Assembly: GCF_026262505.1 (NCBI RefSeq)
Contig: NC_067208.1
Location: 1,240,001-1,304,000, forward strand
Length of the DNA stretch: 64,000 nucleotides
Direction of reading: 5' to 3'
DNA from: Trichomonas vaginalis G3
Taxonomy: Eukaryota; Parabasalia; Trichomonadida; Trichomonadidae
Position numbers and translations under genes: made by a program. Below, piece by piece: positions 50,387-60,721 of the stretch; the stretch's first letter is position 1, and each line of letters opens with the position of its first letter. The notes under the pieces were generated by a model. The model ran no database searches. It saw only the letters and a list, made by a program, of their open reading frames with translations, and was not told the origin of the DNA.

Positions 50387-51237
50387 TTATTTTTGATAAA
50401 CTTTGCCTGAAAAATCAAATACATCCAGGCGTAAATGATCATTTTTGTCACAGTTTTTGCCTGTTTGTGTTAATTTGAATGATATAAATTTATCTTCTGT
50501 ATTAAGTGAATATTTCCGTATTTCTCCATTAGATAGTGGTGAATTATTTATTTCATGAATTACTTTAGTTTCTCCATTAATTGTTATACCTTCAATTTTC
50601 CAACTCTGAAGACGGCAATTGAAAAAATTTCCTCCCGGCGGATTTGTTCGTACAATATATTCAGTAGGTTGAATTGAATAGTTTTGCTTTAATTTCCACT
50701 GAACCCATGAATTTGGCTCATTATTAGATTCGAAACAAGTATCTTTTCTATATTTGTTAATTACATCAATGGATGCATAACCTACAGATGAGGCAGACAT
50801 TTCAACATTTCCACTTTCAAAATAGTTTGTTTTAATAGGAATCTCTTTACTTCTGTCCTTTGTGCTATGGTTTCTTGATCGAATTAATGAGTCTGAAAGT
50901 GAGTTTACAATATTTTGGTAATTATTTGAATTTGCTAGATCTTTGATCTTTTTAATAATGTTTTCATTACAAAATTCAAAATGAATGTTTTCGATCAATT
51001 GATAGAAATCATTGCATTCTTGTGTTAGAGAAGCGATGAAATTTGCTAATGAATCTTCGCTCTCGAGTGTAAGTTCAGCACTGCTAAATATTCCTTGAAG
51101 AATGTCAATTCCAAGTTTTTTCGAAATCATTTTAAGTTGATTAGAATCAATTTCAAAGAAATGTGATGCTATAAATTTGCAACATTCTACTACTTTATCG
51201 TTTGAACAAATGTCGAAATAAAATTCAACGATTACTA
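50387..51237 (-). pseudogene. BACK plus discoidin-like protein, 5'-truncated
   Basis: From ATG 51,130 the frame gives 247 residues, but it is open upstream to about 51,237 and continues a BACK-like helical domain (VVECCKFIASHFFEIDSNQL before the ATG). The C-terminal 130 residues, with KDTCFESNNEPNSWVQWKLK and FNCRLQSWKIEG, match a discoidin/F5-8C-like domain. In this organism such domains usually follow a BTB domain, and none is present here. The gene is therefore likely a fragment, or starts at the internal ATG. Confidence 0.7.
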
Positions 51238-51537
51238 TTCAAATTTGAATGCTAATAATCTTTATGAATTTGTGAGAAAACATTGAAATAATTTCAATTT
51301 ACATCCATTCAATTTTACAATGTTTATTAGGAATATAGTAATATTAATTAATACTATCATCAAGTAATATTTGCGCAATTCTCTATCAATTTTCATAAAA
51401 AAATGCAATTCTATCTGTATTTGGCATTACAATTGTACAAAATTTGATACAGAAAATGGAATGGAAAATGATACCTTAATCAAATGTCCCTTTGAAAAAA
51501 TTCTATTCAAATTAATTAAAAATATCAAACTGGCTGA
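51238..51537. other. Host intergenic region
   Basis: AT-rich spacer between divergent host genes. I see no clear initiator for the transporter and no remains of a BTB domain. Confidence 0.5.
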
Positions 51538-52593
51538 ATGAAGTGTACTATCTTATCAGGCATAGTATTTGTTGTGGCTGCCATACTATATGGTTCCAGT
51601 TATGCCTTTGTTGCTAAGGGTTTACAGTACTTTTCTGCTGGTTTATTCCAAACATTTAGAATGTACTTTGGTTTTATTTTCACGGTTGTTTTACTTGTCA
51701 TAAGATATGTTACAGATAAAGATGGCTCCTACAAAGATAAAATCAAGGAACATTTTACCAACGGTATTATGCCCATCGTTTGGATGTTAATTGATGGACT
51801 TTTAAACTTAGGCACTCCACACTGCTTAATTGCTGTTGCACAAAAGTGGGTATCTTCAGCAAATGTTCAAATTATGCTTCCGATATCGACAGGTGCGGGT
51901 GCAGTTATGGCTCATTTTGTGCTTGATGATGAACCCTTCACATGGTGGACACTTTGGTCGATTTTAGCATCAATTGTTGGTGTAATATTATGTGGTGTCC
52001 CTTCCTTCAGACATGCAGAGTCAACAGGCGCAACAAAAGGTCAGATGTGTCTTGGTTACTTCTTAGTTCTTATATCTGTTATCATGTTCGGCATTGCTCC
52101 AGTATTTTACAAATGGAAATGCACCGATTCAGATGTTACTACTGGAGTTGCAATTCAACTTTTTGCATCTGTTATATGGAATGCTATTTGGATGCTTTGC
52201 TTCGATGGTCCAAAGAATATTTCCCAAATGTTAAGCGATGCTCCTGGAATTGCATGGTTATATCCGGTTTTAGTTGGTGTTTTAGTTTCAGGTGTTGCTG
52301 TCCAATGTCTTCTTTACTTGGTTTCGACATTGGGATCTTTTGGCACAAATTTAGTCCCATTTGGTCAATTAATTGTAGGTGTTATCGTAGGAGTCACATT
52401 TCTCCATGAATGGTCAGCTTATCAGAAATGGGAGATCGGAATATGCTGCGTTGGTATCCTATTTATAATTGTTTCACTTGGATTGGGATTTGTTGAATCT
52501 AAATCTAAGGACAAGGAAGAAAAAAGTGATGAATATTCATATAGTGAAAGGAAAGAATATGAGATGCCATTAGATGAGGCAGTAACACCTTGA
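51538..52593 (+). CDS. Drug/metabolite transporter superfamily membrane protein
   Basis: 351 residues with about ten hydrophobic spans and two EamA-like halves. The first span is ILSGIVFVVAAILYGSSYAF with the FVAKGL segment usual after TM1, and the second half ends with LIVGVIVGVTFLHEW. LPISTGAGAVMAHFVLDDEP lies where the first half ends. The C-terminus is a charged cytosolic tail (KSKDKEEKSDEYSYSERKEY). The substrate cannot be read from sequence. It is likely a plasma or internal membrane carrier. Confidence 0.85.
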   Translation: MKCTILSGIVFVVAAILYGSSYAFVAKGLQYFSAGLFQTFRMYFGFIFTVVLLVIRYVTDKDGSYKDKIKEHFTNGIMPIVWMLIDGLLNLGTPHCLIAVAQKWVSSANVQIMLPISTGAGAVMAHFVLDDEPFTWWTLWSILASIVGVILCGVPSFRHAESTGATKGQMCLGYFLVLISVIMFGIAPVFYKWKCTDSDVTTGVAIQLFASVIWNAIWMLCFDGPKNISQMLSDAPGIAWLYPVLVGVLVSGVAVQCLLYLVSTLGSFGTNLVPFGQLIVGVIVGVTFLHEWSAYQKWEIGICCVGILFIIVSLGLGFVESKSKDKEEKSDEYSYSERKEYEMPLDEAVTP

Positions 52594-53050
52594 TCCTCTG
52601 AGTCAATTCATTTCCCGTGACCTCTTTATCGATGTGTGACATCGATGAATTATAGACATTATAGATATAGTGAAAATAGAATTATTCCTATTTCCGCTTA
52701 ATAAAAACAATAACGTTTACATAAGAATTAATACGTATTTCAATGTTTGGATTGCCTTCGGCCTCTATCTTAAATCTATTGTGAGTATGAAAATGATTTT
52801 GAAGATATAGGCACCCATAAATCTCTAAGTACAGTATACATTGTGCGTCGCCTGTAGCCTACAGCTACAGTCACCGACACAATGAAAAAAGTGACAGAAA
52901 ACTGACACCATACGGGCGCGCATATGTACGCATATATGTGTAAAAATAAACGTTCATATGTAAACTAACCTTTATTCACTAGCAGGAGCTTTGTTGTTCG
53001 CTTCCATTAAAATGTAAACTTTACGTGTCAAAAAAATTCTGTCACGTAAA
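52594..53050. other. Boundary between host and Polinton C
   Basis: A hairpin ATCGATGT/ACATCGAT at 52,628-52,646 lies after the transporter gene. A longer imperfect hairpin at 52,838-52,883 (CATTGTG...CACAATG) with CTGTAGC/GCTACAG inside is followed by AAAAAAGTGACAGAAAACTG, which resembles the right-end noncoding part of Polinton B at 40,418. The true left end of C is not fixed. Confidence 0.55.
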
Positions 53051-54121
53051 CTATTTATGTTGAGATTGAGTACCAGACTCTAATATAAGTTCAACCATTA
53101 TATTAGAGTCTTTAGGAATTTCATATGGTTCTTTTACATAATATTCCTTTTTTTGACCATCAGTTGATTCTTCAACTCTTTTGAATGAAAAGCGCTTATA
53201 AAACTCAAACACGAGTGCATCTTTATAACCAGTGATATCGTAAAATTTTGGTGGCACAAGCTGTTCATTCACATTACATATAAATTGTTTGTTATCATGA
53301 GCAATATTACTCAACGTTACTAAAGGCTCAAGGAGAGGATTTATTCTTATCTGATAACCGACAAATTTATATGTTGGTTTGCCCTTTCGCTCAAGGATAA
53401 ACCTGATATTCGCTATAGTTATGAAAAGCTCATCAAAGTACTTATATGTTTTTTTATCTTTATCATTTTCGTCAGTGAAATCTGCTATGGTAAAACTATA
53501 ATATACATGCATTCGCGAGATATATTTTTTTTCCCATAAGTCTAAAAATTTTGCTTTCGATGGAATTACTTTTTGCGTGAATGTTCTACCATGGTCATCT
53601 TCCCAAACAAGCTCTGGTTTTCTTGATGTTGTGTCTGTTTCAGTGGTTTCTAATAACGCAGTGATGAAATCCAACACATCTCCTAGGGACATGTCATATT
53701 TATAATTCAAGGCATTTTTTTCTATACTACTGTATGAAGGTAATGTTATGATTGGTGATGTACCTTTTCTTAATACATTCAATTTATTTTCATTTGAATC
53801 ATAGTAACAATCAACAAATTCTCTACTTGCCTCAGTCATTTTTTCCATAAGACCTTCATTCAACTCCTGTGTAGTCATGTTGGGTTTTATGTAATATCTC
53901 ATGTCAAACCTTTTTTTCACTGATTTTGATGAATCTGTCATTTCTAATGGAATAGCAAGAAACTCAAAGTCTGGATGCTCAAGACTTATCTTTCTTATCT
54001 CAAGAGCTTTTGACGCAGGATATTCAATGAAGTCTCTCGGTAATTTATATGAGACTGTATTACCACTTATCGTGCCATCATTCATAACATGTTCATAGTA
54101 TAATCCATCATATTTAGACAT
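53051..54121 (-). CDS. Minor-capsid (penton-like) candidate of Polinton C
   Basis: About 356 residues from ATG 54,121 (MSKYDGLYYEHVMNDG); a longer frame would overlap the neighbouring gene. It is beta-rich throughout. YKLPRDFIEYPASKALEIRK parallels FKFPTDWIVNINEEKYIGIT of the Polinton A protein, and VPPKFYDITGYKDALVFEFY parallels TNPKYYKLTG. It is 18 bp from the divergent ATPase gene. A jelly-roll minor capsid role is inferred. It looks whole. Confidence 0.6.
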   Translation of the reverse strand: MSKYDGLYYEHVMNDGTISGNTVSYKLPRDFIEYPASKALEIRKISLEHPDFEFLAIPLEMTDSSKSVKKRFDMRYYIKPNMTTQELNEGLMEKMTEASREFVDCYYDSNENKLNVLRKGTSPIITLPSYSSIEKNALNYKYDMSLGDVLDFITALLETTETDTTSRKPELVWEDDHGRTFTQKVIPSKAKFLDLWEKKYISRMHVYYSFTIADFTDENDKDKKTYKYFDELFITIANIRFILERKGKPTYKFVGYQIRINPLLEPLVTLSNIAHDNKQFICNVNEQLVPPKFYDITGYKDALVFEFYKRFSFKRVEESTDGQKKEYYVKEPYEIPKDSNIMVELILESGTQSQHK

Positions 54122-54139
54122 TTTATATGTAACTAAAAG
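54122..54139. promoter_or_regulatory. 18-bp divergent promoter
   Basis: TTTATATGTAACTAAAAG separates the start codons of the minor capsid candidate and the ATPase. Confidence 0.55.
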
Positions 54140-55039
54140 ATGGAGAAAGTTATTAATCAAGTAGATAAGATTCTTCATGATGGAGCACGTAAGAATAGTA
54201 AAGAACTAAACAATGCACTCATTATGCCATTTTCTGATGATTATCCATTTTGTACTAATGGTGTTTATTTCTACTGCGGTAAGATGGGTTCAGGTAAGAC
54301 ATATGGTGTTATTCGTCATATAATGATAACAGACCGCTTCACTAATACTCCATATTATGACTCAATAGTTATCTCAGCAACATCAGGAACAATGGATAAA
54401 ACAGCGAAGACATTTATGAGTCAAGTTAAAGCACCAGTACTGAAAAAGGATGATAAAGAACTTATGCCTTATTTAATGAAGAACGTTAAGATGAAAGCAA
54501 AGTATTACGCTATTGTTGAGTTCGTTCAAAGTAAGTTCGAAAAAATTTCAGAGGAGATGGAACACATCTTAACAAAGCATCAACTAAGGAAACCTGATGG
54601 AAAGTTTGAGTATAAGAAGATTGCAATATATGTTGTAAAGAAGTTGAACAAATATCCTTTCACAAAGTATCCCAGTAATTCTCTATTAGTGTTAGACGAT
54701 TATGGTGGTCATGACTTATTGAATGACCCACGTTCACCATTAGCGAACTTCATCACTAAGGTCAGACATTATAACTATACTGTTGTCATCATGTGTCAAA
54801 CATGGAGACATATATGTTTAAACATTAAGAGACTATGCACTGACTTCGTTATCTTTCAAGGTTATTCTATGAGAGACTTTCAGTCAATGATTGAACAGTC
54901 AGGAGCAACAGAAGATTGGGAAGAGTTATGGAACAAATACAAAGAGCTACCAACACCTCGTTCATATATGGAAGTTCATATAGTTGCAGGAAAGACGGAC
55001 TTTAAAGAAGTTAAGCAACAAAAGATGACATTATTTTAA
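54140..55039 (+). CDS. Packaging ATPase (A32/FtsK-HerA type) of Polinton C
   Basis: 299 residues. Walker A is YCGKMGSGKTYGV near residue 48 and Walker B is NSLLVLDDYGGH near residue 192, followed by VVIMCQTWRHICLNIKRLCT, a conserved sensor-like region shared with the Polinton B enzyme (VVICVQTAKSLSKDVKRILT). It would drive genome packaging into the capsid. It looks whole. Confidence 0.88.
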   Translation: MEKVINQVDKILHDGARKNSKELNNALIMPFSDDYPFCTNGVYFYCGKMGSGKTYGVIRHIMITDRFTNTPYYDSIVISATSGTMDKTAKTFMSQVKAPVLKKDDKELMPYLMKNVKMKAKYYAIVEFVQSKFEKISEEMEHILTKHQLRKPDGKFEYKKIAIYVVKKLNKYPFTKYPSNSLLVLDDYGGHDLLNDPRSPLANFITKVRHYNYTVVIMCQTWRHICLNIKRLCTDFVIFQGYSMRDFQSMIEQSGATEDWEELWNKYKELPTPRSYMEVHIVAGKTDFKEVKQQKMTLF

Positions 55040-55049
55040 GAAGAAATAA

Positions 55050-55457
55050 ATGGGTTTTGGCGATTATGTTAAAGCTGGATGGGGTATGGTGAAAAAAAAT
55101 CCTGGTCTTGTAATAGGTGCTGGATTTAACATTGCTAACAAACTTTTCCCTCAAGTTGGTCAAGTCGGTGGTGTTATCGGTAGTCTTGGTGAAAGAATTG
55201 CAAAAACTACATTAGGTGAAGATAATGCATTAACGAAGAATCTTAAAGCATTCAATAAAGCTCTTGGTGGTGACTTCAGTAGAGACAAGCCTGTTGAAAC
55301 ACCTATAGTTCAACCTCAACAAACTATTGACAACAATAAGTATAACGCATACATTGGAGGAGCTATTTGGAACAATCATAAGCCATTAGTTCAGTCAGTA
55401 CGTGTACTATCAGACATGCCATGGATTAATGCTATTAGTGGCACTATACGCAGATAA
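55050..55457 (+). CDS. Amphipathic small protein (MGFGDY type)
   Basis: 135 residues. The first 60 are glycine-rich and hydrophobic (NPGLVIGAGFNIANKLFPQV), the rest polar. It starts 10 bp after the ATPase gene, so the two are likely expressed together. It resembles 35,019-35,420 and 38,806-39,048 in its MGF start and position. A membrane-active virion role is an analogy only. Confidence 0.6.
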   Translation: MGFGDYVKAGWGMVKKNPGLVIGAGFNIANKLFPQVGQVGGVIGSLGERIAKTTLGEDNALTKNLKAFNKALGGDFSRDKPVETPIVQPQQTIDNNKYNAYIGGAIWNNHKPLVQSVRVLSDMPWINAISGTIRR

Positions 55458-55477
55458 TATATTTTTATGAGGTTTAA

Positions 55478-58400
55478 ATGAGTGAACAAGAGAGGAAACT
55501 CATTGATGAACGAGTTAAGAAATGGGAGAATGAACGTCCGATAATTCGTACCATAATTAGCGATCAAAAGTTCAAGCAGCATACATTTGATTTTTTGCGC
55601 GATATATATAATGATCTTGCTTTTGATTACAATGCTAGGCAATACTTTGAGAAAGAATATGTTCAAAAAGGTCGTATTAATTTCCCAATGAGAAGAGAAG
55701 GCTTTTTGATTACATCAACATATACAGCACGTGGTAGAGACCCTTTTACAGACGCGGTTCGTAACTTTAAAGCACGTTCTTCTATTAATGATGATCCAGA
55801 TTTCTACATACCTTATTTTCGTCCACCTTCGCATCCTTTACGAACCAGTGATCCTGGATATGACGCTAAACGAAGATATATAGAGACGAAATTAGCTAAA
55901 TACAAGGAACCTAAGGATCCAAGGACTGGAGAAGTAAAGGAATCACATGTCAAGATAAATAAGCTTTACAAAGTAGTTGAAGAATTGGAGAAACGATCTA
56001 ATGAGATTAACGCTGAGAAGAAAAAGGAAGTACCAAATATGAACAAACTAGATAAGATGATTAAGGAATATAGAGGATTGGCGAATACATCGAGCGTTCT
56101 AATAAAGGAAGTAGAAAACACGACAAAGCTGCAGAAAATGATTCATGATGAATTACTGTTAGGTGAATTTTCTATAAAACAAAGACAGAGTAACTTAATG
56201 GGTGAGGCTTATTATTTGGAGAATTGGTATAATGAGAGGTTAAAACAAATGTCGACTCCAACACCAACTCCTACACCTACTCCTACAGTAGCTCCAACAC
56301 CAACTCCCACTCCTGAACCAACAGTAGCTCCAACGCCAACTCCTACAGTAGCTCCAACGCCAACTCTGACACCAACTGCTCACGCAGGTCCTCCACCAAT
56401 GTCGAGTAGTCATGGTATAACATTAAATAAACCAACACCTACACCAAAAATAACTCCTGTATCACATCCTAGTACAACTAACCCAGTATCTGATTCAAAT
56501 CAAGCGGAAAGATCACAGGTTCTTAAAAGAGCTAATACACCAACTGCTTCCCCTATTAGAACACCAGAGCCAACTCCAAGAATCACAAAGGCGCCAACAC
56601 CTTCACCGACTGTTGAACCAACTCCAGAACCAACAGTACCTCCAACTCCATCTCCAACTCCATCACCGACACCTACAAAAGCACCTACTCCATCTCCAAC
56701 TCCGACTAAAGCTCCGACACCGTCTCCAACACCAACTAAAGCTCCAACACCGTCTCCAACTCCAGCTGAACCAACTGATGCAGAATCTATTCAAAATTGG
56801 TTAGACGAAGAAAAGCGAAAAGAAAAGGCTGCAATTGATGCTGCACTAGATAAAAACACACCACCACAGACACTTGGTGGTTACATGTTAAAGAAAGACA
56901 ACATTCAAAGACAAGAACGTGCATTGAGTGTTGCCAGAGAACAAGCACAAGAAGAGAAGAAAATAGTTGAAGGAGAAGCTTCAAATAGAGGTGGTCCAGG
57001 AACTTACAAAGGATCAAACTATCCAGCAGAGAAAGCCTCGAGTGATAATGTTGTCTCAAGAGCTACTGATTTAGTTACCCATGGTATTCTAACTGGTGCA
57101 ACAGCTGTTGGTAGTGCTATTGGAACCAGTGTTGACACTGTTGTTGATACTGTAAGAACTGTTACAAATCCTACACCTGAAGATAGGAAGGAAGAATTTC
57201 TTACTCTTAATACAAAGGCAAAACCAGGGATATGGATTGGTCGTGGAATTTTAAATGCTGGTAGTGCTATTGGCAATGGTGCTTCAGCGGTAGGGGGATG
57301 GCTCGGAAGAACAGCAACATCAACCGCAAATGGAATACTAACAGGTGCCAAATCACTTGGTAATTGGGCTGATGATAAGTATACAAAATATTATGAAGAA
57401 AAAGCTCGTAAGGCTAAGGAAGAAGCTGAACGAAAGGCGAAAGAAGAAGCTGAACGTAAAGAACTAGAGGAGCTTAAGAAGAAAGAAAAAGCTCGTAAGG
57501 CTAAGGAAGAAGCTGAACGAAAGGCGAAAGAAGAAGCTGAACGTAAAGAACTAGAGGAGCTTAAGAAGAAAGAAAAAGCTCGTAAGGCTAAGGAAGAAGC
57601 TGAACGAAAGGCGAAAGAAGAAGCTGAACGTAAAGAACTAGAGGAGCTTAAGAAGAAAGAAAAAGCTCGTAAGGCTAAGGAAGAAGCTGAACGAAAGGCG
57701 AAAGAAGAAGCTGAACGTAAAGAACTAGAGGAACTTAAGAAGAAAGAAAAAGCTCGTAAGGCTAAGGAAGAAGCAGATAGAAAGGCGAAAGAAGAAGCTG
57801 ATAGAAAGGCGAAAGCAGCAACACCATCGCCAACTCCATCTCCTTCACCATCTCCATCTCCTTCACCATCACCAACTCCATCGCCATCTCCATCTCCTTC
57901 ACCATCAATAGCGGCTCCTGTGAGACAATTTGGTGCATGGGGTGCTGATTTAGTCAAAGATGCTGCACAAGGAATTGGAAAGGAACTGAAGAACACAACA
58001 TTAGGTACAATAGAGCGTTTTGGTAATCTTACGGATTACACAATTAGATCAGCTGCTAATCTTTTATATAACCAGACTACTGATAACGGTACTGATGAAT
58101 TGGCTGTAAACGGACTAGCATCAATTAAGAAATCAGCAGAAGATAAATACGATGAATGGAAAAAGAATATTAAGGGTGAATATAATAAGTATGCATATCC
58201 TGAAGAACATATGAAGTTAGAGCTTACCAGACTAAGATCAAAATATGGTAATGAAACAACAAATACTACAACGCAAACGACGAAAGCTGACAGAAAGATT
58301 GATGACACTCCTACTCCAACTCCTGCAATGGCGAACATCACAACAATTGCTCCAAGAGTTCCAACAGGAGAAGGTATATCAGGAAATGTTTCAACTACTC

Positions 58401-59056
58401 ATAACATTACTGAAGCAGCTAATGTTTCAGCAGTTGAGCAACCTGTTGTTAATGTAACTCAGGAAAACGCTACTGAAACATCAACACCAAGACAGGATGT
58501 AAATAATGAACGTCCAGAAGTTAAGGAGGTTGCAAAAGCATACCTGGAGAAAAATACTACACAAGTTCTTGAAGCAGAAAAGCATCTCAATTCAGACAAA
58601 ACACCATCTCCAACTCCTGAAGCATCAGTTCCTCCAGCAATTGGTGGAAATATACCTTCAGTATCACCATGGCAGAAATTTTATGGATTGTTTAAAGGAG
58701 CGAATAAGGTAATGGATGCTGCTGAGAATCTCCAAAAGTTCAAGAATGAAGTCGCAACTGGTGCAAAGGAAATAGAAGAGAATGATAAACAAGCTGCTGA
58801 ATTAGCTAAACAACAAGCTGAAGCAACTAAACAAGCAGCAGCTCCTAAACAATCTATATCTAAGTCTCAAAGACAAGGTCCTGACCCAAGTGCTAAAGTC
58901 AAACAGAATCCAACACCACCTGCAGCAGAGAAGTCCAAGAAGGACAAGGACAAGAAGAAGGATAAATCAAAGAAGGACAAGGACAAGAAGAAAGATAAGG
59001 ATAAGAAAAAATCGTCAAAAGATAAAAAACATAAAAATTTATCCAGTAAGAAATGA
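55478..59056 (+). CDS. 1192-residue repeat-rich Polinton C protein
   Basis: Residues 1-260 are an unrecognised mixed domain. Residues 265-440 are low-complexity TPTPTP/PTVAP repeats. Residues 540-640 hold a glycine/alanine-rich segment ([14 protein letters not shown] twice in variant form). Residues 645-780 are four 29-residue charged units ([19 protein letters not shown] type), likely a long helix. A SPSP run follows, then another domain, and the end is highly basic ([13 protein letters not shown]). It looks whole. A large internal virion or fibre-like protein is possible. The PT style recalls the 12,698-13,156 protein. Confidence 0.7.
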   Translation: MSEQERKLIDERVKKWENERPIIRTIISDQKFKQHTFDFLRDIYNDLAFDYNARQYFEKEYVQKGRINFPMRREGFLITSTYTARGRDPFTDAVRNFKARSSINDDPDFYIPYFRPPSHPLRTSDPGYDAKRRYIETKLAKYKEPKDPRTGEVKESHVKINKLYKVVEELEKRSNEINAEKKKEVPNMNKLDKMIKEYRGLANTSSVLIKEVENTTKLQKMIHDELLLGEFSIKQRQSNLMGEAYYLENWYNERLKQMSTPTPTPTPTPTVAPTPTPTPEPTVAPTPTPTVAPTPTLTPTAHAGPPPMSSSHGITLNKPTPTPKITPVSHPSTTNPVSDSNQAERSQVLKRANTPTASPIRTPEPTPRITKAPTPSPTVEPTPEPTVPPTPSPTPSPTPTKAPTPSPTPTKAPTPSPTPTKAPTPSPTPAEPTDAESIQNWLDEEKRKEKAAIDAALDKNTPPQTLGGYMLKKDNIQRQERALSVAREQAQEEKKIVEGEASNRGGPGTYKGSNYPAEKASSDNVVSRATDLVTHGILTGATAVGSAIGTSVDTVVDTVRTVTNPTPEDRKEEFLTLNTKAKPGIWIGRGILNAGSAIGNGASAVGGWLGRTATSTANGILTGAKSLGNWADDKYTKYYEEKARKAKEEAERKAKEEAERKELEELKKKEKARKAKEEAERKAKEEAERKELEELKKKEKARKAKEEAERKAKEEAERKELEELKKKEKARKAKEEAERKAKEEAERKELEELKKKEKARKAKEEADRKAKEEADRKAKAATPSPTPSPSPSPSPSPSPTPSPSPSPSPSIAAPVRQFGAWGADLVKDAAQGIGKELKNTTLGTIERFGNLTDYTIRSAANLLYNQTTDNGTDELAVNGLASIKKSAEDKYDEWKKNIKGEYNKYAYPEEHMKLELTRLRSKYGNETTNTTTQTTKADRKIDDTPTPTPAMANITTIAPRVPTGEGISGNVSTTHNITEAANVSAVEQPVVNVTQENATETSTPRQDVNNERPEVKEVAKAYLEKNTTQVLEAEKHLNSDKTPSPTPEASVPPAIGGNIPSVSPWQKFYGLFKGANKVMDAAENLQKFKNEVATGAKEIEENDKQAAELAKQQAEATKQAAAPKQSISKSQRQGPDPSAKVKQNPTPPAAEKSKKDKDKKKDKSKKDKDKKKDKDKKKSSKDKKHKNLSSKK
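57408..57770 (+). repeat. 87-bp tandem repeat coding charged units
   Basis: Four nearly identical 87-bp copies plus a partial one within the large Polinton C gene. Identity between copies is high, which suggests recent expansion. Confidence 0.9.
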
Positions 59057-59289
59057 GTCAAGTCATTAAAGCATCAACTAAACAAAAGTGGTTAACTGAA
59101 TATATAAAAGATGGTAAGGTTCCTGATGGATATTATGTACATACAATGAAAGACGGACGTGTACAGTTCCGTAAAGTCAAGCAACCTCTCAATGATGAAC
59201 AGATCAGAAGGAAGATCTCATTGTATGAAACAAAAATAAAGGACTTACAAGCTAAACTCGAAACCCACGATACTTCTCAAGAAAACTAG
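59053..59289 (+). CDS. Small [15 protein letters not shown] protein, Polinton C copy
   Basis: 78 residues. It contains [20 protein letters not shown], matching [20 protein letters not shown] of 13,205-13,441, then a short coiled coil. Its ATG overlaps the stop of the large gene by 4 bp, and its end overlaps the integrase tail-to-tail. Function unknown. Confidence 0.75.
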   Translation: MSQVIKASTKQKWLTEYIKDGKVPDGYYVHTMKDGRVQFRKVKQPLNDEQIRRKISLYETKIKDLQAKLETHDTSQEN

Positions 59290-60319
59290 GCATATCTTTA
59301 ACATGACCTTCATTAATATTTTTCCTCCAATACTGTACTTCCATTTGTGACAACCTGTTTGGATTACCTTCACGCATACCTCTACCTGTCACTTTTCCTG
59401 TATTTTCGTTCTCAAACGTAACATCATACTTTACATCATTACCGACAAGTTCATGACCATCAATACTTTTAACAGCACCGTGTCTTCCTTGATCTAAAGT
59501 TTCTCCTTGCTTTAATCCATGCTCTATTTTTGTCCATATCTGATAACGTGGATATCTTGCAACACTTCCATCTTTTGCTCTTAACAAGTATGCACTTGTA
59601 TCAACTGAATCAACTGTATAATAAGAAGGATCAAGATGTCTTCTTTGTTGGTTACCTTTACCCCATGTTCTTGGTTCAACTATGACTTGAACTTTTTGAC
59701 CAGGTCTTAAGTTATAAAGGTTATTTTTTCTGACATACTCTTCTTTCAATCTTTGCTTCTTTATATATTCCTCATTATCCTTTTCTGTGAAATCATCAGG
59801 CTTTTGTTGTGTGCTTGAATGATATTCAGTGTTGTAGTCATTAATAATTTGTCTCATTGTATCTGCAGTGAAAGGTGGTGTTTTATCACCTTCTTTGAGG
59901 TTTAACTTCATATGTAACATAGTTCTAATAGTTCTACAGAACCTATTAATAATACCTAGTATGTTATGATTGTATTTCTGTGTCGTCATGTGCTCAATGT
60001 TATGACTGACCAACAGATCTCGAACATTTTGTGTCGTATAAGCTGGGTCTTCATCACTAGTAAGTATTGTAGGCTTCATTTCACCTGTAGCTTGTGAAAT
60101 GAACTTCTGCATTGCACTTAGAACATTGTTTGAGTTCTTTTCACTCATTGGGAACGCATAACCTTTTCTACTGTTTACATTGATGAACAAAAGAAAATAT
60201 GGTGGTGTTCCACCAGGATTCTCAAATGTATCGAATTGATAAGCTCCCATATCAGTTGAATATATTGGTAGCATCAAATCCTCTTGTATTAAAGTTTTTT
60301 CTTGTTTACCAACAGTCAT
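59252..60319 (-). CDS. Retroviral-type (rve) integrase of Polinton C
   Basis: 355 residues, open. The rve core runs from YSTDMGAYQFDTFENPGGTP through YFLLFINVNSRKGYAF, TILTSDEDPAYTTQNVRDLL and HNILGIINRFCRTIRTM. The C-terminal part has NLRPGQKVQVIVEPRTWGKG and YTVDSVDTSAYLLRAKDGS, an SH3-like domain as in other Polinton integrases. It would insert the element. Confidence 0.8.
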   Translation of the reverse strand: MTVGKQEKTLIQEDLMLPIYSTDMGAYQFDTFENPGGTPPYFLLFINVNSRKGYAFPMSEKNSNNVLSAMQKFISQATGEMKPTILTSDEDPAYTTQNVRDLLVSHNIEHMTTQKYNHNILGIINRFCRTIRTMLHMKLNLKEGDKTPPFTADTMRQIINDYNTEYHSSTQQKPDDFTEKDNEEYIKKQRLKEEYVRKNNLYNLRPGQKVQVIVEPRTWGKGNQQRRHLDPSYYTVDSVDTSAYLLRAKDGSVARYPRYQIWTKIEHGLKQGETLDQGRHGAVKSIDGHELVGNDVKYDVTFENENTGKVTGRGMREGNPNRLSQMEVQYWRKNINEGHVKDMPSFLEKYRGFRV

Positions 60320-60332
60320 TTTTTTATTAACG

Positions 60333-60686
60333 TTAAAGTCTTACAGGCATTGAGTAATCGCTATAACCATCATGGTCTGCGAATTCATGTAATCTTGATG
60401 CATCAGGTTCTTTCTTCGTTGGTGCATGAAACCTTGCTTCATCATAAAGGTTCATATAATGGTTTGTCACGTTTGGGGTAGACCCAATTTTTGCATATTG
60501 AGGATATGAGTAATGATACACTAAGTTGAACCCATTACTACCATCATCAACATATATCTTTGGTGGAGGTTGTCTTATTAAATTCCTTCCTCTTGGGGCT
60601 TTGAGTTGGACGATCTGATCTAGATCATTGTAAACAACTCCTGTTGCAGTATATTCTGTGTTGTTCTCTGGGTTAATGTTCGTCAT
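60333..60686 (-). CDS. Small Polinton C protein
   Basis: 117 residues with IVQLKAPRGRNLIRQPPPKI near residue 28 and a polar end with YSDYSMPVRL. It ends 13 bp before the integrase start, so the two likely form a unit. It diverges from 60,722 across 35 bp. Not recognised. Confidence 0.6.
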   Translation of the reverse strand: MTNINPENNTEYTATGVVYNDLDQIVQLKAPRGRNLIRQPPPKIYVDDGSNGFNLVYHYSYPQYAKIGSTPNVTNHYMNLYDEARFHAPTKKEPDASRLHEFADHDGYSDYSMPVRL

Positions 60687-60721
60687 TTATATGAGAATAA
60701 AACAATTTTTACTCATAACAA

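Noticed and set aside
57391-57996. Minus-strand frame of 201 residues with serine/phenylalanine repeats
   Set aside because: It is the antisense of the 87-bp repeats in the large Polinton C gene.
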